From Sarcocystis neurona (taxonomy: Eukaryota; Apicomplexa; Conoidasida; Eucoccidiorida; Sarcocystidae), in contig KL647299.1 in the NCBI GenBank assembly GCA_000727475.1, forward strand, positions 2,201,974 through 2,265,973: DNA of 64,000 bases. Direction: 5' to 3'. This document shows positions 1 through 9,249 of the stretch, in pieces (the stretch's first letter is position 1; every line of letters begins with the position of its first letter). The notes under the pieces are model-generated. The model was given only the letters and a program-made list of their open reading frames with translations. It ran no database searches and was not told where the DNA came from. Both the position numbers and the translations under genes were made by a program.

Positions 1-3000
1 TGTTTTCCCAGCAGCTGTCGCTGCTCATGCTGTTGCTGCTGCGGTCACCACCCTCCGTGCTGCTGATGCTGCTCCTTCGACCGCTCTGGCCCCCGCTGTG
101 TGCTGTCTTTCTGTTGCTCCCTCTGCTGTTGTTGATGCTGTCCCCGCAGCACCAGGCAGCGGAAAGCCTCTGCTGCTCCACAAATTTCCCGGACACCGTT
201 CCTGTGCCGCTGCTTCGCTGCTGCTGCTGCTCCTCCTCCACAGCAGACAGCACGGACAGCGCGCGACAGGCTTGCTGCAGCAAGCTGCTGGCATGCTGCC
301 GCTGCTGCACCGACCAGCTGCCGCAAGGGTTGCAGCCCACTGCAGCCACTGCGGCGACCACGTGCAGCCGAAGTACAAGCAGCCAGCTGCCCGGCTTCTT
401 CTGCATTGGCTTTCCCCTGCCGCTGTTGCCTCTGCCTTCACCGCTGTTGCTGCTGCTGCTGCAGCTGGCATCGATGTCGTTGCCGACGTCACTGTTCCTC
501 CCGCCCTTTATCGCGCTCGCGCTACCAGGGCCGCTGCTGTTGGTAACGCAGGCGCTGCTGCTGTTGGTGAACGCGCAACGGTCACTGGTGAGCGTGATGC
601 GCTTGTGCGCGCGACCACAGGTGAATGGACAGCTGCTGCCCTCGCTAAGAGACCTGCTGCTTCTGCTGTCGCCTGCGCTAGCGCTCCCCGACGTAGCAAT
701 ACCGCCAGCGCTGCAGCAGCAGCCTGAGCGCCCTCGACTGCTGCTTGAAGGGTTCGTGCTGTTGCTGATGCTGCTGCTGCCACCGTCCTTCATATGCTGC
801 ACCTGCTGCGGCCCCTCAAGCTTCAACTGTCCCCGCTGCCCGAAATCCTCTCGCTGCTCCTGCTGCTGCTCCTCGACCTGCTGCGCGACGCCGAGGACGT
901 GTTGCTGCTCCTGCGGCTCCGCCACTGGCTCAGCCATTTTTCGTTGCTTCTTTCTCTGTTTCGGCTGCTGCTCAAATGCTTCAGAGAGCACGTGTGGCTG
1001 CTGCTGTGGTGGCCCGACCGGCTGCTGCTCGGCAACGGCCCGCAGGACGTCGCAGGCTTGCTGCAAGACACGCTCGCAGAGAGAAGTGAAAAGAGAGGCC
1101 CTCAGCAGCCAGGCAGCAGCCAGTCGTTGCTGCGACAGCAGCAGCAGCAGGCCAACCGCACACTCCTCTTCCTTTCGGCCGTCGCCGCCGCCTGGTGCTG
1201 CACTGCTGCCGCTGCTGTGGCAGGAAAGTGAACTGCTGCCACCTCCACCCTCCCCGCTGTTCGTGCCGACCCCCGGGTCGCCGTAGTTCTGCGTCCCTCG
1301 ATCCCGCTGCTGCGCCTCTTGCTGCGGCTGCTGCGCCATCTTCTGCTGTTGCTGCTGGAACTTCTGCTGCTGCTGAACCTCATGCTGCTGTTGTCTCTGT
1401 CCTCGGCTGCCACCCGCACAGAGAAGGTTGTGCGCGTAGTGATGCAGCAGCGTCACTACCCCCAGCGCGGAGACCCCGCAGTTAAGCGCTGCCAGCACCG
1501 TCTCCCTCCCCCGGCGATTGGCACCGCAGCAGTGACTGTCTGCTCCTGCTACAGACCAAGGAGCGCCGTTGTCTGGAACTGCTCCGGAAGAAGACAAATG
1601 CATGCAGCCGTTTCCGCATGCTGCTGAAGCTTCCCAACAAGGCGTTCCTCGGCTCCGCATCATGTCACTATTGCTGCTTCTTCTGACGTTTGCCGTGCTG
1701 CTGCTGCTGCTGCTGTCGGTGTTTGCCTTGCTATTGCCGCTGCCACTGGTGCAGCTGGGTCTTTGTCTGTACCGTCCACGACTGCTGCTGCTACTACCCC
1801 TGCTGCTGGAGTCGTCGCTGCTACTGCCGGTGCAGCGAAGTGAAGATGCTGAACTGCTGCTGCTGTAGTCCGAGGAGAGAGGAGGAGGAACGTACATCAC
1901 TCGGCAAGTAAATAAACCACAAAGCAGCGGAAACCACGACAGCACCTTCCCACACAGCGCATAGTAAGACTCGCGCCTGCTGCACACTCCACACCTCCTC
2001 GCCTCCGTCTTTTTCTTCTGTTCCTGCAGTGTACGCTGATGCTGGTGCGCCGGCACGAGCAGCTGCTGCTGTGACAGACGTTGGCCGTCTCCCTTTGGAC
2101 ACTGCTGCTGCTGTTGTGTAAGCTGCTGCTGCTGCTGTGTACGCCGCTGCTGCTCTCGCGTTGTCTCCTGCTCGTTTGCCTGCTGCTGCTGCTGGGCTGG
2201 CTCCCCCTCCGGCTGCTGTTTTGGCTTCAGGAGGCTTTCCCAAAGCCGCACTCTCGTGAGGCAGGCAGCTGCCCCCCAGGCGCTAGATTCCGCGCAGGCA
2301 GCTGCGATCCCTGCCGCTGTTGCTACTGCCGCCGTCTCTCCCTTTTGAAAGAGTTCACCCGGTGCAGGAGAACCCGCTGCTGCTGCTCCTGCTCGTGCGT
2401 TACCGTCTGCTGGTGCTGATGAAGCAGCGGCACAGTCCACGTGCGGTGGAAAAGTTGACGCAGGAAAGGAAGGCGACGCGCTGCCTTCGCAGCAAGGCGA
2501 CAGCTGATTTGACTGGGTGCAGCAGCAGCAGCTCGAGTCCTCTTGCGGCTCTGCTTGCAGCAGCAGACGAAGCACCCTGGCAACGATATCAGCAGCAAAT
2601 TGAGGAGAGAGCTGCAGCATGCACTGCAGCAGGAGCAGCTGCAGCAGCGGTTGTTCCTGCGCGTCAAACGAAGCCATGATGCCCTCTACAAAGAAAGATA
2701 TAGCAACACTCTCCCTGTAATCTGCCTGGAAGACTTGCTGCTGCAGCAGTGTACGTACACTCCAGGCCGTCAACCCCACACCGCCAATCTGACACCATCG
2801 AAGCAAGTCGCGCACGAGCTGCTGCCGCTCTCTCACCTCTCGCTGCTTTTGCTTCTGCTTCTGCTGCTGCTGTCGCCTTCCTCTCTGCTGTCGCTCCTGC
2901 TGCAGTCCTCTTCCTGCTGCACGTTGCTGCTCGACCCTACGCTGCTGCGCTTGCTGCTCTCCCGCTGCAGCAGCAGCCGCCACCTGCTTCTCCGCGAACA

Positions 3001-6000
3001 ACGTGCAAGCGACTCTCACCTCGTCGACATGCGTAAACAGCAATCGCCCCACGTGCTGCAACGTGCGTGCGCCTCCTGCTGCGGCTAGTGCTGCTGCCGT
3101 GCAAAGCAGCGGATCTGCTGCTGCTTGCCTTCCTAATTCTCCTGCGTCCCGTCTGTCCGCCGCCACCACCACCACCCGTCCTCTTGCTGCTGCTGTTGAA
3201 ACTGCGCTCTTCCCTCGCACGTGCGCAGCCCGCTGGGCGTCTGCTGCTGCCGTCGTAGGAGTCGCGGTAGCAGCTATAACAGCAGCCGCGGAATTCACCC
3301 CATCGGCAGCAGCCCCACAAGCAGCGGGGGTTGCAGAAGCAGCAAGAGCAGCACTAGCCGCAGCACCAGCCGCTATTCTCGCTCGGACAAGTAGCGTCGG
3401 TACCTTCCCCGTCTCCTTGACGACAAGTCTCGCCACTGCCGACCACCGCCGCGCCAGGTGTACATACACCTGAAGGTTCCTGCTGCACCCAGTGCTGCTG
3501 GTCAGCAGCGATTTCTTACTAATAATGTAGCCACCACACTGTGTCCAGCAGCCGCTACTGCTTCGACCTGCGCCTCTTCGTTCGACTGACGCATGACACT
3601 TGCTGTGTGATGCTGCCCCACTGCTGCAGCTGTCTGCTGCTGCAGCACCGTCGCTGTCGGAGTCTGCGTCACTGCCGCTGTCTGCTGCTGTACCACTGCC
3701 GATGAGGCAGCGGAGGCGGACGAGCTGCTGCTGCCACCAGCAAGAAACCAGGTGCTGCAGCGCAGCAAGTGCTCCTTCGCGGAGCAGAGAGAGCGGCGGC
3801 AGCAGCTGGTGTGTGGCACTATGCCGCAACTGCACAAGCTCTGGATGCAGCTGCAGCGAGGCAGCAACAACAGCAACCGATCGCGGTAGCAGCTTCTTGT
3901 GGTGCTGTCCGTCACACAATAAATTCACAGTTCGTACAATAGCCATGGCGTAGCTCAGCTGTAAGGAAAAGTCTTCCTCCTCCTGCTCCTTCATCTCCTT
4001 TTCCACCTCCTGGTGCTCCTGCTGCATGCCGCCCACGCCTGCGTTTCGCCGGTGACGTACGTTGCAGCATCGACTCACGGCACTGAAGTAGTCCACGCGG
4101 CAGCTGCTGCACTCTGGAGCGTTGCCGCTCAGTGAGACGCGACAGCAAACACCAGAGGTGTCGACGTAGCTGGCTCTCTCTACACAGGTGCTGCTGCAGT
4201 GTCTTCTGCTGCTGCTGCTGTCTAAAATGCTGCAGCAGTCACGCGGAGCACCGTGCGACGGTTTCTCCCCGCAACCGAAACAACCGCTGAGCAACGTGCC
4301 GCAGCTGCTGCTGCTACATGAGCGCCTGCTGCTGCCACTACTCGGAACCTTGCTGCTGCTACTACTTCGGTGGCTGCTGCTGCTGCTGCTGTCGCTGTCA
4401 CACTCCCTGCTGTCGTTGCCACATTCCGGACTCCTGATCCTGCACGCGCTACTGCTGTGGCCATTTCGCGCTGTACCACAGACACCCGGACAGCTCGCTT
4501 CCTTGTTCAGAAAGTTGCAGCCGGCGTGCACGCGCCTGTCCTGGTCTTGCGTGCCACTGCCACAGCAGCAGCAGCTCCGCCAGCACGCACTCCTGCTGCA
4601 GTATGTGCTGCTGGTGCGCTCTGTGGTGCTGCTGCTGCAGTGTGTCAAGTCGCCACTGCTGCGCCGGGTCCCCACGCTGTCGTGCGGGATGCTGCTCTTG
4701 GAGTGTCGCGAGCTGCTGCTGTGGTACGGGGCGCTGCGGTTGCATGCGGTGCTGCTGCTGCTGCAGTGTGACGTGCTGTTGCTGCAGTGTGAGACGCTGC
4801 TGCTGTAGCGCGGGGCACTGCCGTAGCAGGGCCTCCTGCTGCTGCAGTCTGCGGTGCTGCTGCTGTAGCAAACCGGGAGGCTGCCGCTGGTACAGGGTGG
4901 ACTGTCGCTGCGGCTGGTGGGGAAGAAGAAGCTGTCAGAGAGTAGAACTTGCAGCAAGACAGCAGTCAGTTCGACAACAAGCGGCACCGCTCGTCTCTCT
5001 CGCCAGCACCAGGCAGACATAATTTTAGCTGCCTGTCGCCACTGCGTGCCCAGCACACGCAGCTGCTGTGTCAGTTGCCTCATCGCCTGCTGCTCCTGCT
5101 GATGTTGCAGCTCCTCCTGCTCCTGTACGCAGCGCTCCTGCCCATGCTGCTGCGGGTGCCGCTCTGCGGGTCGCTGCTGCAGGTCTTCATCTTCTTCACG
5201 CGGCTGCTGCAGCAGCGGGTTGTTGAGCAGCAGCTCCGCTACTTGAGTCAGCTGCTGCCAGTCTCGCCAGCACGCCGCGCGGCGGCCAGGCTTCTGCTGC
5301 TGTCTGTGGCTGTGAGAGGAAGACGCTGCTGCAGGGCATACGTACACGCATGCAGCTGCTTTCCACGTTTTCTCCGCTGCATGCGTTGGTGCTGTTGCAC
5401 CTCCCGCTGAGCGATGTCTCTCCGCTACTGTAGCTCCAGCAGCACCATGCTTTCGCTCACGCATGCTTCCAGCTCGACCCCCTGCCGCTGCAGGGCCTAC
5501 GCCACAGCGCCCAATGCCGCCACTGCCACTGCTGCCGCTACTGCTACTGCTACTGCTGCTGCCGCTGCTATTGCTGTCGTTGCCGCTCTTACTTCTGCCG
5601 CTGCTACTACTCCTGTCGCTGCTGCTGCTGCTCATTTCCTCGCTTCGTTGCTGCCGAAGCTCGTGTCCTTGCGGCTGCTCCGTCCGCGCTGCTGCTGCTG
5701 TTGCAGCTCCTGCCAGTGCCACCTCTCCTCCTGCAGCAGCAGCTGCTGACGTCTGTGTTCCTGGAGTCGAGGCAGTGGCTGTCTTTGCTGCTGCAAGACG
5801 TGCTGGTGTCCGTATAGCATCCGAGGCTGCTGCACCTGTTGCTGTTGCATCCATGCGCTCGCCTGCTGCTGAGCCACCTGCTGCTTGCCCACGTGCTGCA
5901 GCACCTGCTGCACTACTTGCTGCTGAACTTCCCCGTTCCAGTGCTGCTGCTGCTGTCTGGTCACTTCCCCCTGTCGCTCCGGCGTAGGTGCCAGCGGCTG

Positions 6001-6301
6001 TTGCTGCTGGTGCTGTCACGACGAGCCCCGGGGGTGCTGCGAATGGTCGATAAGACTCTGCTGTCGCTGTCAAGCTTTCTATTGCTGCTGCTGCAGCGAA
6101 GCTTCCCCGCTTCTGTGCTGCTGTCGACCTCCTGCCCGTTGCTGCTTCTGCCGCTGTCCCACGTGCTGTCGCCGCTGCCGTGGCTGCTGCTGCAACGGCA
6201 ACACGGGCCGCCGCTGCAGCTTGTGCCGCCGGCGCCGATGCTGCTGCGGACTCGAGCGCTGCTGCGGCAGTCGCAGCGGCCAATTCTTGTAAGCGACCCA
6301 T
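1..6301 (-). CDS. LAS1: Las1-like pre-rRNA processing endoribonuclease (HEPN family), 3' end beyond the window
   Basis: Las1 is the HEPN RNase that cuts ITS2 of pre-rRNA in the nucleolus. The minus-strand frame starting at ATG 6301 has no stop to position 1. I checked it line by line: 2,100 codons. An in-frame TGA lies just upstream (about 6325), and ATG 6301 is the first Met after it. Family blocks: an N-terminal block at residues ~343-455 with the CWRDW motif, then WRQAAKIMSAW and VPLVVELTAVLLQVLL, matching the Las1 'AWRSR..LPLAVE.TA' signature; then LSYAMAIVRTVN at ~782 and the HEPN motif RHSATH at 826-831 (R-x4-H, catalytic Arg and His present), followed by LLPPLSLLREGALAALQHL. A Ser/Cys-rich insertion of ~320 residues separates the blocks. 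About 1,270 further residues alternate helical stretches (for example LVRDLLRWCQIGGVGLTAW near 2.8 kb) with Gln, Ser and Ala runs. Yeast and human Las1 are far shorter (human about 730 residues). An upstream exon or small introns cannot be excluded. Confidence -1.
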   Translation of the reverse strand, partial: MGRLQELAAATAAAALESAAASAPAAQAAAAARVAVAAAATAAATARGTAAEAATGRRSTAAQKRGSFAAAAAIESLTATAESYRPFAAPPGLVVTAPAATAAGTYAGATGGSDQTAAAALERGSSAASSAAGAAARGQAAGGSAAGERMDATATGAAASDAIRTPARLAAAKTATASTPGTQTSAAAAAGGEVALAGAATAAAARTEQPQGHELRQQRSEEMSSSSSDRSSSSGRSKSGNDSNSSGSSSSSSSSGSSGSGGIGRCGVGPAAAGGRAGSMRERKHGAAGATVAERHRSAGGATAPTHAAEKTWKAAACVYVCPAAASSSHSHRQQQKPGRRAACWRDWQQLTQVAELLLNNPLLQQPREEDEDLQQRPAERHPQQHGQERCVQEQEELQHQQEQQAMRQLTQQLRVLGTQWRQAAKIMSAWCWRERRAVPLVVELTAVLLQVLLSDSFFFPTSRSDSPPCTSGSLPVCYSSSTADCSSRRPCYGSAPRYSSSVSHCSNSTSHCSSSSTACNRSAPYHSSSSRHSKSSIPHDSVGTRRSSGDLTHCSSSTTERTSSTYCSRSACWRSCCCCGSGTQDQDRRVHAGCNFLNKEASCPGVCGTARNGHSSSACRIRSPECGNDSRECDSDSSSSSSHRSSSSSKVPSSGSSRRSCSSSSCGTLLSGCFGCGEKPSHGAPRDCCSILDSSSSRRHCSSTCVERASYVDTSGVCCRVSLSGNAPECSSCRVDYFSAVSRCCNVRHRRNAGVGGMQQEHQEVEKEMKEQEEEDFSLQLSYAMAIVRTVNLLCDGQHHKKLLPRSVAVVAASLQLHPELVQLRHSATHQLLPPLSLLREGALAALQHLVSCWWQQQLVRLRCLIGSGTAADSGSDADSDSDGAAAADSCSSGAASHSKCHASVERRGAGRSSSGCWTQCGGYIISKKSLLTSSTGCSRNLQVYVHLARRWSAVARLVVKETGKVPTLLVRARIAAGAAASAALAASATPAACGAAADGVNSAAAVIAATATPTTAAADAQRAAHVRGKSAVSTAAARGRVVVVAADRRDAGELGRQAAADPLLCTAAALAAAGGARTLQHVGRLLFTHVDEVRVACTLFAEKQVAAAAAAGEQQAQQRRVEQQRAAGRGLQQERQQRGRRQQQQKQKQKQREVRERQQLVRDLLRWCQIGGVGLTAWSVRTLLQQQVFQADYRESVAISFFVEGIMASFDAQEQPLLQLLLLQCMLQLSPQFAADIVARVLRLLLQAEPQEDSSCCCCTQSNQLSPCCEGSASPSFPASTFPPHVDCAAASSAPADGNARAGAAAAGSPAPGELFQKGETAAVATAAGIAAACAESSAWGAAACLTRVRLWESLLKPKQQPEGEPAQQQQQANEQETTREQQRRTQQQQQLTQQQQQCPKGDGQRLSQQQLLVPAHQHQRTLQEQKKKTEARRCGVCSRRESYYALCGKVLSWFPLLCGLFTCRVMYVPPPLSSDYSSSSSASSLRCTGSSSDDSSSRGSSSSSRGRYRQRPSCTSGSGNSKANTDSSSSSSTANVRRSSNSDMMRSRGTPCWEASAACGNGCMHLSSSGAVPDNGAPWSVAGADSHCCGANRRGRETVLAALNCGVSALGVVTLLHHYAHNLLCAGGSRGQRQQQHEVQQQQKFQQQQQKMAQQPQQEAQQRDRGTQNYGDPGVGTNSGEGGGGSSSLSCHSSGSSAAPGGGDGRKEEECAVGLLLLLSQQRLAAAWLLRASLFTSLCERVLQQACDVLRAVAEQQPVGPPQQQPHVLSEAFEQQPKQRKKQRKMAEPVAEPQEQQHVLGVAQQVEEQQQEQREDFGQRGQLKLEGPQQVQHMKDGGSSSISNSTNPSSSSRGRSGCCCSAGGIATSGSASAGDSRSSRSLSEGSSCPFTCGRAHKRITLTSDRCAFTNSSSACVTNSSGPGSASAIKGGRNSDVGNDIDASCSSSSNSGEGRGNSGRGKPMQKKPGSWLLVLRLHVVAAVAAVGCNPCGSWSVQQRQHASSLLQQACRALSVLSAVEEEQQQQRSSGTGTVSGKFVEQQRLSAAWCCGDSINNSRGSNRKTAHSGGQSGRRSSISSTEGGDRSSNSMSSDSCWEN
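3690..3985 (-). other. Las1 HEPN core with intact R-x4-H motif
   Basis: This is the most conserved block of the gene. It opens with DFSLQLSYAMAIVRTVN, the Las1 AMAIVRFVN helix. RHSATH follows, with Arg at codon 3826-3824 and His at 3811-3809, then the LLPPLSLLREGALAALQHL helix and a Trp pair where the family has a conserved Trp region. HEPN nucleases use this Arg and His for metal-independent RNA cleavage, so the enzyme looks catalytically competent. A pyrimidine-rich stretch ending in TTACAG just before CTG 3958 resembles a splice acceptor, but the frame is open through it. Confidence -1.
4005..4935 (-). other. Ser/Cys-rich low-complexity insertion inside the Las1 domain
   Basis: This region is in frame and without stops. 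It separates the N-terminal Las1 block from the HEPN block by roughly 320 residues rich in Ser, Cys and Arg (CAG repeats read in the AGC/TGC frame). In other Las1 proteins the two blocks are a few dozen residues apart. It may be translated, as HAAR insertions in Eimeria proteins are, or it may be an intron that stays open by chance. A GTGAGT at 4078 and a TTACAG acceptor before 3958 are compatible with an intron of about 120 nt. Confidence -1.
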
Positions 6302-6548
6302 CACTGTCGCCGCAGCCGAAAATCACCCACCAGTATATGCGCTCCCGCTCTCCCCACATACATGCAGCTTCCGCTTCTGTGGCCACAAGTAGTCGCTCGC
6401 AGGCGCTTCCTGCTGCTGCGGGAGAGCCCTAAGACGGGCATGCTTTACACGTGAGCGTTGTGCTGCACCAGCGTTGTGACGTGCTGCTACTCGGTTCCCG
6501 TTGCTGCAGAAAACACTCCTGGCCTGCCTTGCATGTGAAGCAACCTCA

Positions 6549-7235
6549 TCAGCAAGGATGCAGACACGCTCCTCGTCCTAAGATTGCAATCAGAGTCACC
6601 GCGAGCTTGTGCTGCAACAGGCGCTTCCACATATCTCTACCTGCTGCTTCTGCCGCTGTGTGCACTGCTGCAGCTGCCGCGGCTGCCTCAATGCTGCTGC
6701 GTTTGCCGCTGTGGATCGCCGTTGCCTCTTCTACCGTAGTTGCAGCTGTCTCGGCTGCTGTAGTTGCAGCTGCCTCGGCAAGGCTGAACCCGTTACTGAC
6801 CCGCTCTACGGACAGCTGCACCTGCCGCAGAAGCTGCTTGTGCTGCACGAACAGCTGCTACTTTCAGACGAGTCGGCGCCGCTGCTGGAGTAGCTGCTGC
6901 CACTCGCAAAGCACTGCCTCGGCCCACGCGTGCACGCTGCCGCTGCTGCGTGTGAATCGCTGTTGTTGCTCCTGAAGAAGGAGAAGACGCGGAGGAGGAC
7001 CAGAAGAAGAGACGCTGCGCAGAGGAGGAGGCTGCTGCTGGAGTGGCTGCTGCAGAAGTACCTGCTCGTGCAGTTGCCGTCAGGCACCCAGCACGGATGT
7101 CGATGTCGCAGCCACAGCGGTGATGACACGCGCTGTGGCTTCTGCTGCCACGCGAAGGCGAGTGGGGTACCGGATGATGATGCACGGATGCAGCCCGCAG
7201 GGCAACTCCTGCTGCACGGCTTCCTTCTCTTCTTA
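6549..7235 (-). other. Candidate minus-strand coding fragments, no family recognised
   Basis: Two stretches read like helical protein on the minus strand. One at about 6960-6890 includes VHAWAEAVLCEWQQLLQQ. The other, at 6885-6549, includes QLFVQHKQLLRQVQLSVERV and continues to a stop at 6549. They lie in different frames with no clear GT-AG pair between them, so an unseen intron or a frameshift is needed to join them. A third piece near 7230-7080 (PTRLRVAAEATARVITAV) has a further frame. They sit upstream of the Las1 start and could be a small neighbouring gene or 5' exons. Confidence is low because repeat DNA here is open in all frames. Confidence -1.
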
Positions 7236-7239
7236 AAGG

Positions 7240-8780
7240 AGTGCCATCTAACAAGTACACACATACGTATACATAAATGTGTACTGCAATTTTGTATGTA
7301 TGCGTGTATCTCCAGATGTTTGTAGATTTTTGCATATGAACGCACAGCAGCACCCGTCTCCATCTGTCAGCTGTAAAGAGACGCATGTAGTTATGTATAC
7401 AAACGTATGCGCCAGTGTTTATACTATACGTACATTCGTATGCAGAGCAGCGGCGGCAGCAAGAAGTGAGCAGCTACAGATCCGGCAACAGCAGCACGCA
7501 TGAGAGTAGCAGCTGCTGCTGAGAAGCAGCGGCTCTGCAGCAGGGACACATCCAGCAGCCGCAGCAGCAACAGGAAGAGCAGCAGCAACAGCACCAGCAA
7601 ATGGGGCAGCAACAGACACACAAGGACGGCAAGCGTCACAGCAGCGAACCTGGAAAGAAGCGCAGTTGCTCAGCTAGCGCACCACACTGCAGTTGCAGTG
7701 AATACGTACAGTCCATGCAGTGCTTTTGATCCAGTTCTCATCATCTTCGTTGCAGCTGCGAGTAATAGCCGCAACGCCCGTATTACGCAGCTGCATTGTC
7801 TGCTGCTTTTGCTCCTGCAGCCCGGTCGACCCGCCCGCCGGGCGTTGTGGGGTGTCTGTACACGTGAGGAAAGAAGTCTCCTCTGTTCATTCGTTCAAAT
7901 GAAAGTAAAGAAAGACGCATACGTGTCTGGTGCATGACTTCCTGGCGGCCAGCAGCGGCCCGGCAGCATCGACGTGCATGCGCATGCACTCACTCCCCAT
8001 GCGCATCCCGGACTGTTGTTCGCTGCTGCCACGACGGCTGCTACCGCTGCTGCTGCTACTGCTGCTGCTCCTGCCGGTGCTGCAACTCTGCTATTTTTCG
8101 ACTGCTGCTGCTACTGCTGCTGTTACTGGTTTGGTTGCTTGCTCACTTGCCGTCCGTCCGCGCTGCAACCGTTGGATCACTCTTTGCACTGAAGGGAAAA
8201 GTGACACAACGTAGCTGGGCTGCTCGAAGTACAGGACGTTTTGGCAGAATGTAGATGCCGCTGCTGCTTCTGCTGCTGCAGCAGGCGCGAGTCCGACAAA
8301 AAGGACGACGATGCGTCGTAGAGGATAGTAGTAAACAGTTGCTGTGCGCTTCCTACCTGTCTGTATGCATCTGCAAAGAGAAAACCGTACTTACTGTGCG
8401 TCTGTGAAAACTTGATTGATGTGTATATGTATTTGTGTACGAGTCAACGCACTGTAAGACGCAGGCCGTTCACTCCTCACCTCCACACATGTATATAGGC
8501 ACGTAAGTAGGTGACTATGTAAATACTGTAAGCAATACTTGTTGTGCGTGTTTGTGAAATATTGATAGACGTATAAATGTATCTCTGCACGACTCAACAC
8601 AATGCATACAAAGCAGCACACGTCGTTCGCTCCTCACCTCCACACACGTGTATACGCATATAAATACGTAGATGCATAAATAAGACACCGAATACGCCTG
8701 TCATATCCTGAATGCAACGTGGGCAGCGTGTTGCTTAGTTGAGGTTTACTTCTGCATCTGAGCTGAGCAGCAAATGAACT
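7240..8780. other. Spacer with TG/TA-rich patches; no gene seen
   Basis: Composition shifts from CTG triplets to mixed sequence with short TGTATAC and ACGTATAT runs. A short tract rich in CAG and CTG lies at about 7440-8300. I found no motif-bearing ORF and no consistent splice pair. Two related segments at about 8390-8500 and 8530-8660 share the words TGTGAAA, CACTCCTCACCTCCACACA and GTATA, a diverged duplication of roughly 140 bp. Confidence -1.
8390..8665. repeat. Diverged tandem duplication (~140 bp unit)
   Basis: Both copies carry, in the same order, a TGCG(T)CTGTGAAA-like word, a TTGATxGAxGT word, GTATxTGTxTACGACTCAAC and CTCCTCACCTCCACACA followed by CGTGTATA. The second copy has the same order with substitutions. 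It is non-coding by appearance. Confidence -1.
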
Positions 8781-8795
8781 GTTTATGAGCAGGCG

Positions 8796-9245
8796 TTACG
8801 TGGCATCTGCTGCTGCTGCTGCCGCCGTGCTGCTGCCATTGCCGCTGCTGCTGTGTCTGCCGGCGCTTCTCCTGTTTCTTCTCATGTTGCTTCCGATGCT
8901 GCGGTGGGCGTTGCCACTGCTGCTGCTTCTTCGGCGTCTGCCGGATCCGCTTCTAGTGCTGCTTGTGACGCTCTTTTTTTTGCTACTGCTGTTGCTGCCG
9001 ATGTCCCCATCGGCGCCAGGTGCCTCACAGCGTCGCAGCCACCGCAACCTGTTGTTGACGGTGCGTTCTGCTGCCTCCATGCGTTGTGGAGTTGCTGCTG
9101 TGTCAATGGGAAGTATTCTAAGTGCTGCTGGTATGCTTTCTGTGGTGGCAAGCTTGTGTAGGGCAACACTGCTATTCTACTTCTGTACACCGTGTCGTTC
9201 AGCTCTACTGTTGTTTGTGTGCTGCTGCTGCCGTTTGCTGTGAAT
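8796..9245 (-). CDS. Candidate minus-strand exon, hypothetical
   Basis: On the minus strand from about 9245 the frame reads through TTVELNDTVYRSRIAVLPYT, then SLPPQKAYQQHLEYFPL, then an Ala-rich tail ending near 8882. A second frame in the same stretch (9080-8796) gives MEAAERTVNNRLRWLRRC and an Arg/Ser-rich tail. The first half looks like ordinary protein, with hydrophobic and aromatic residues not produced by triplet repeats. No family was recognised. The start and splice sites are unknown. It could be a 5' exon of a gene reading toward Las1 or a separate short gene. Confidence -1.
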
Positions 9246-9249
9246 GCGG

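Noticed and set aside
27..1286. Plus-strand Leu/Ser/Cys-rich ORF of 419 codons
   Set aside because: It is antisense to the stop-free Las1 frame and consists of CTG-derived Leu runs without a motif.
3470..3519. A 50-nt GT-AG intron inside Las1
   Set aside because: GTAAGA and TTCAG flank it, but the Las1 frame is open through it and upstream motifs are in the same frame, so no intron is needed.
4080..4229. A second minus frame containing RLTERQRSRVQQLPRGLL that resembled the Las1 N-terminal block
   Set aside because: The genuine block (CWRDW, AWCWRERRAVPLVVELTA) lies at 5.3-4.95 kb in the same frame as the HEPN motif, so this one is a chance match and would need a 40-nt intron.
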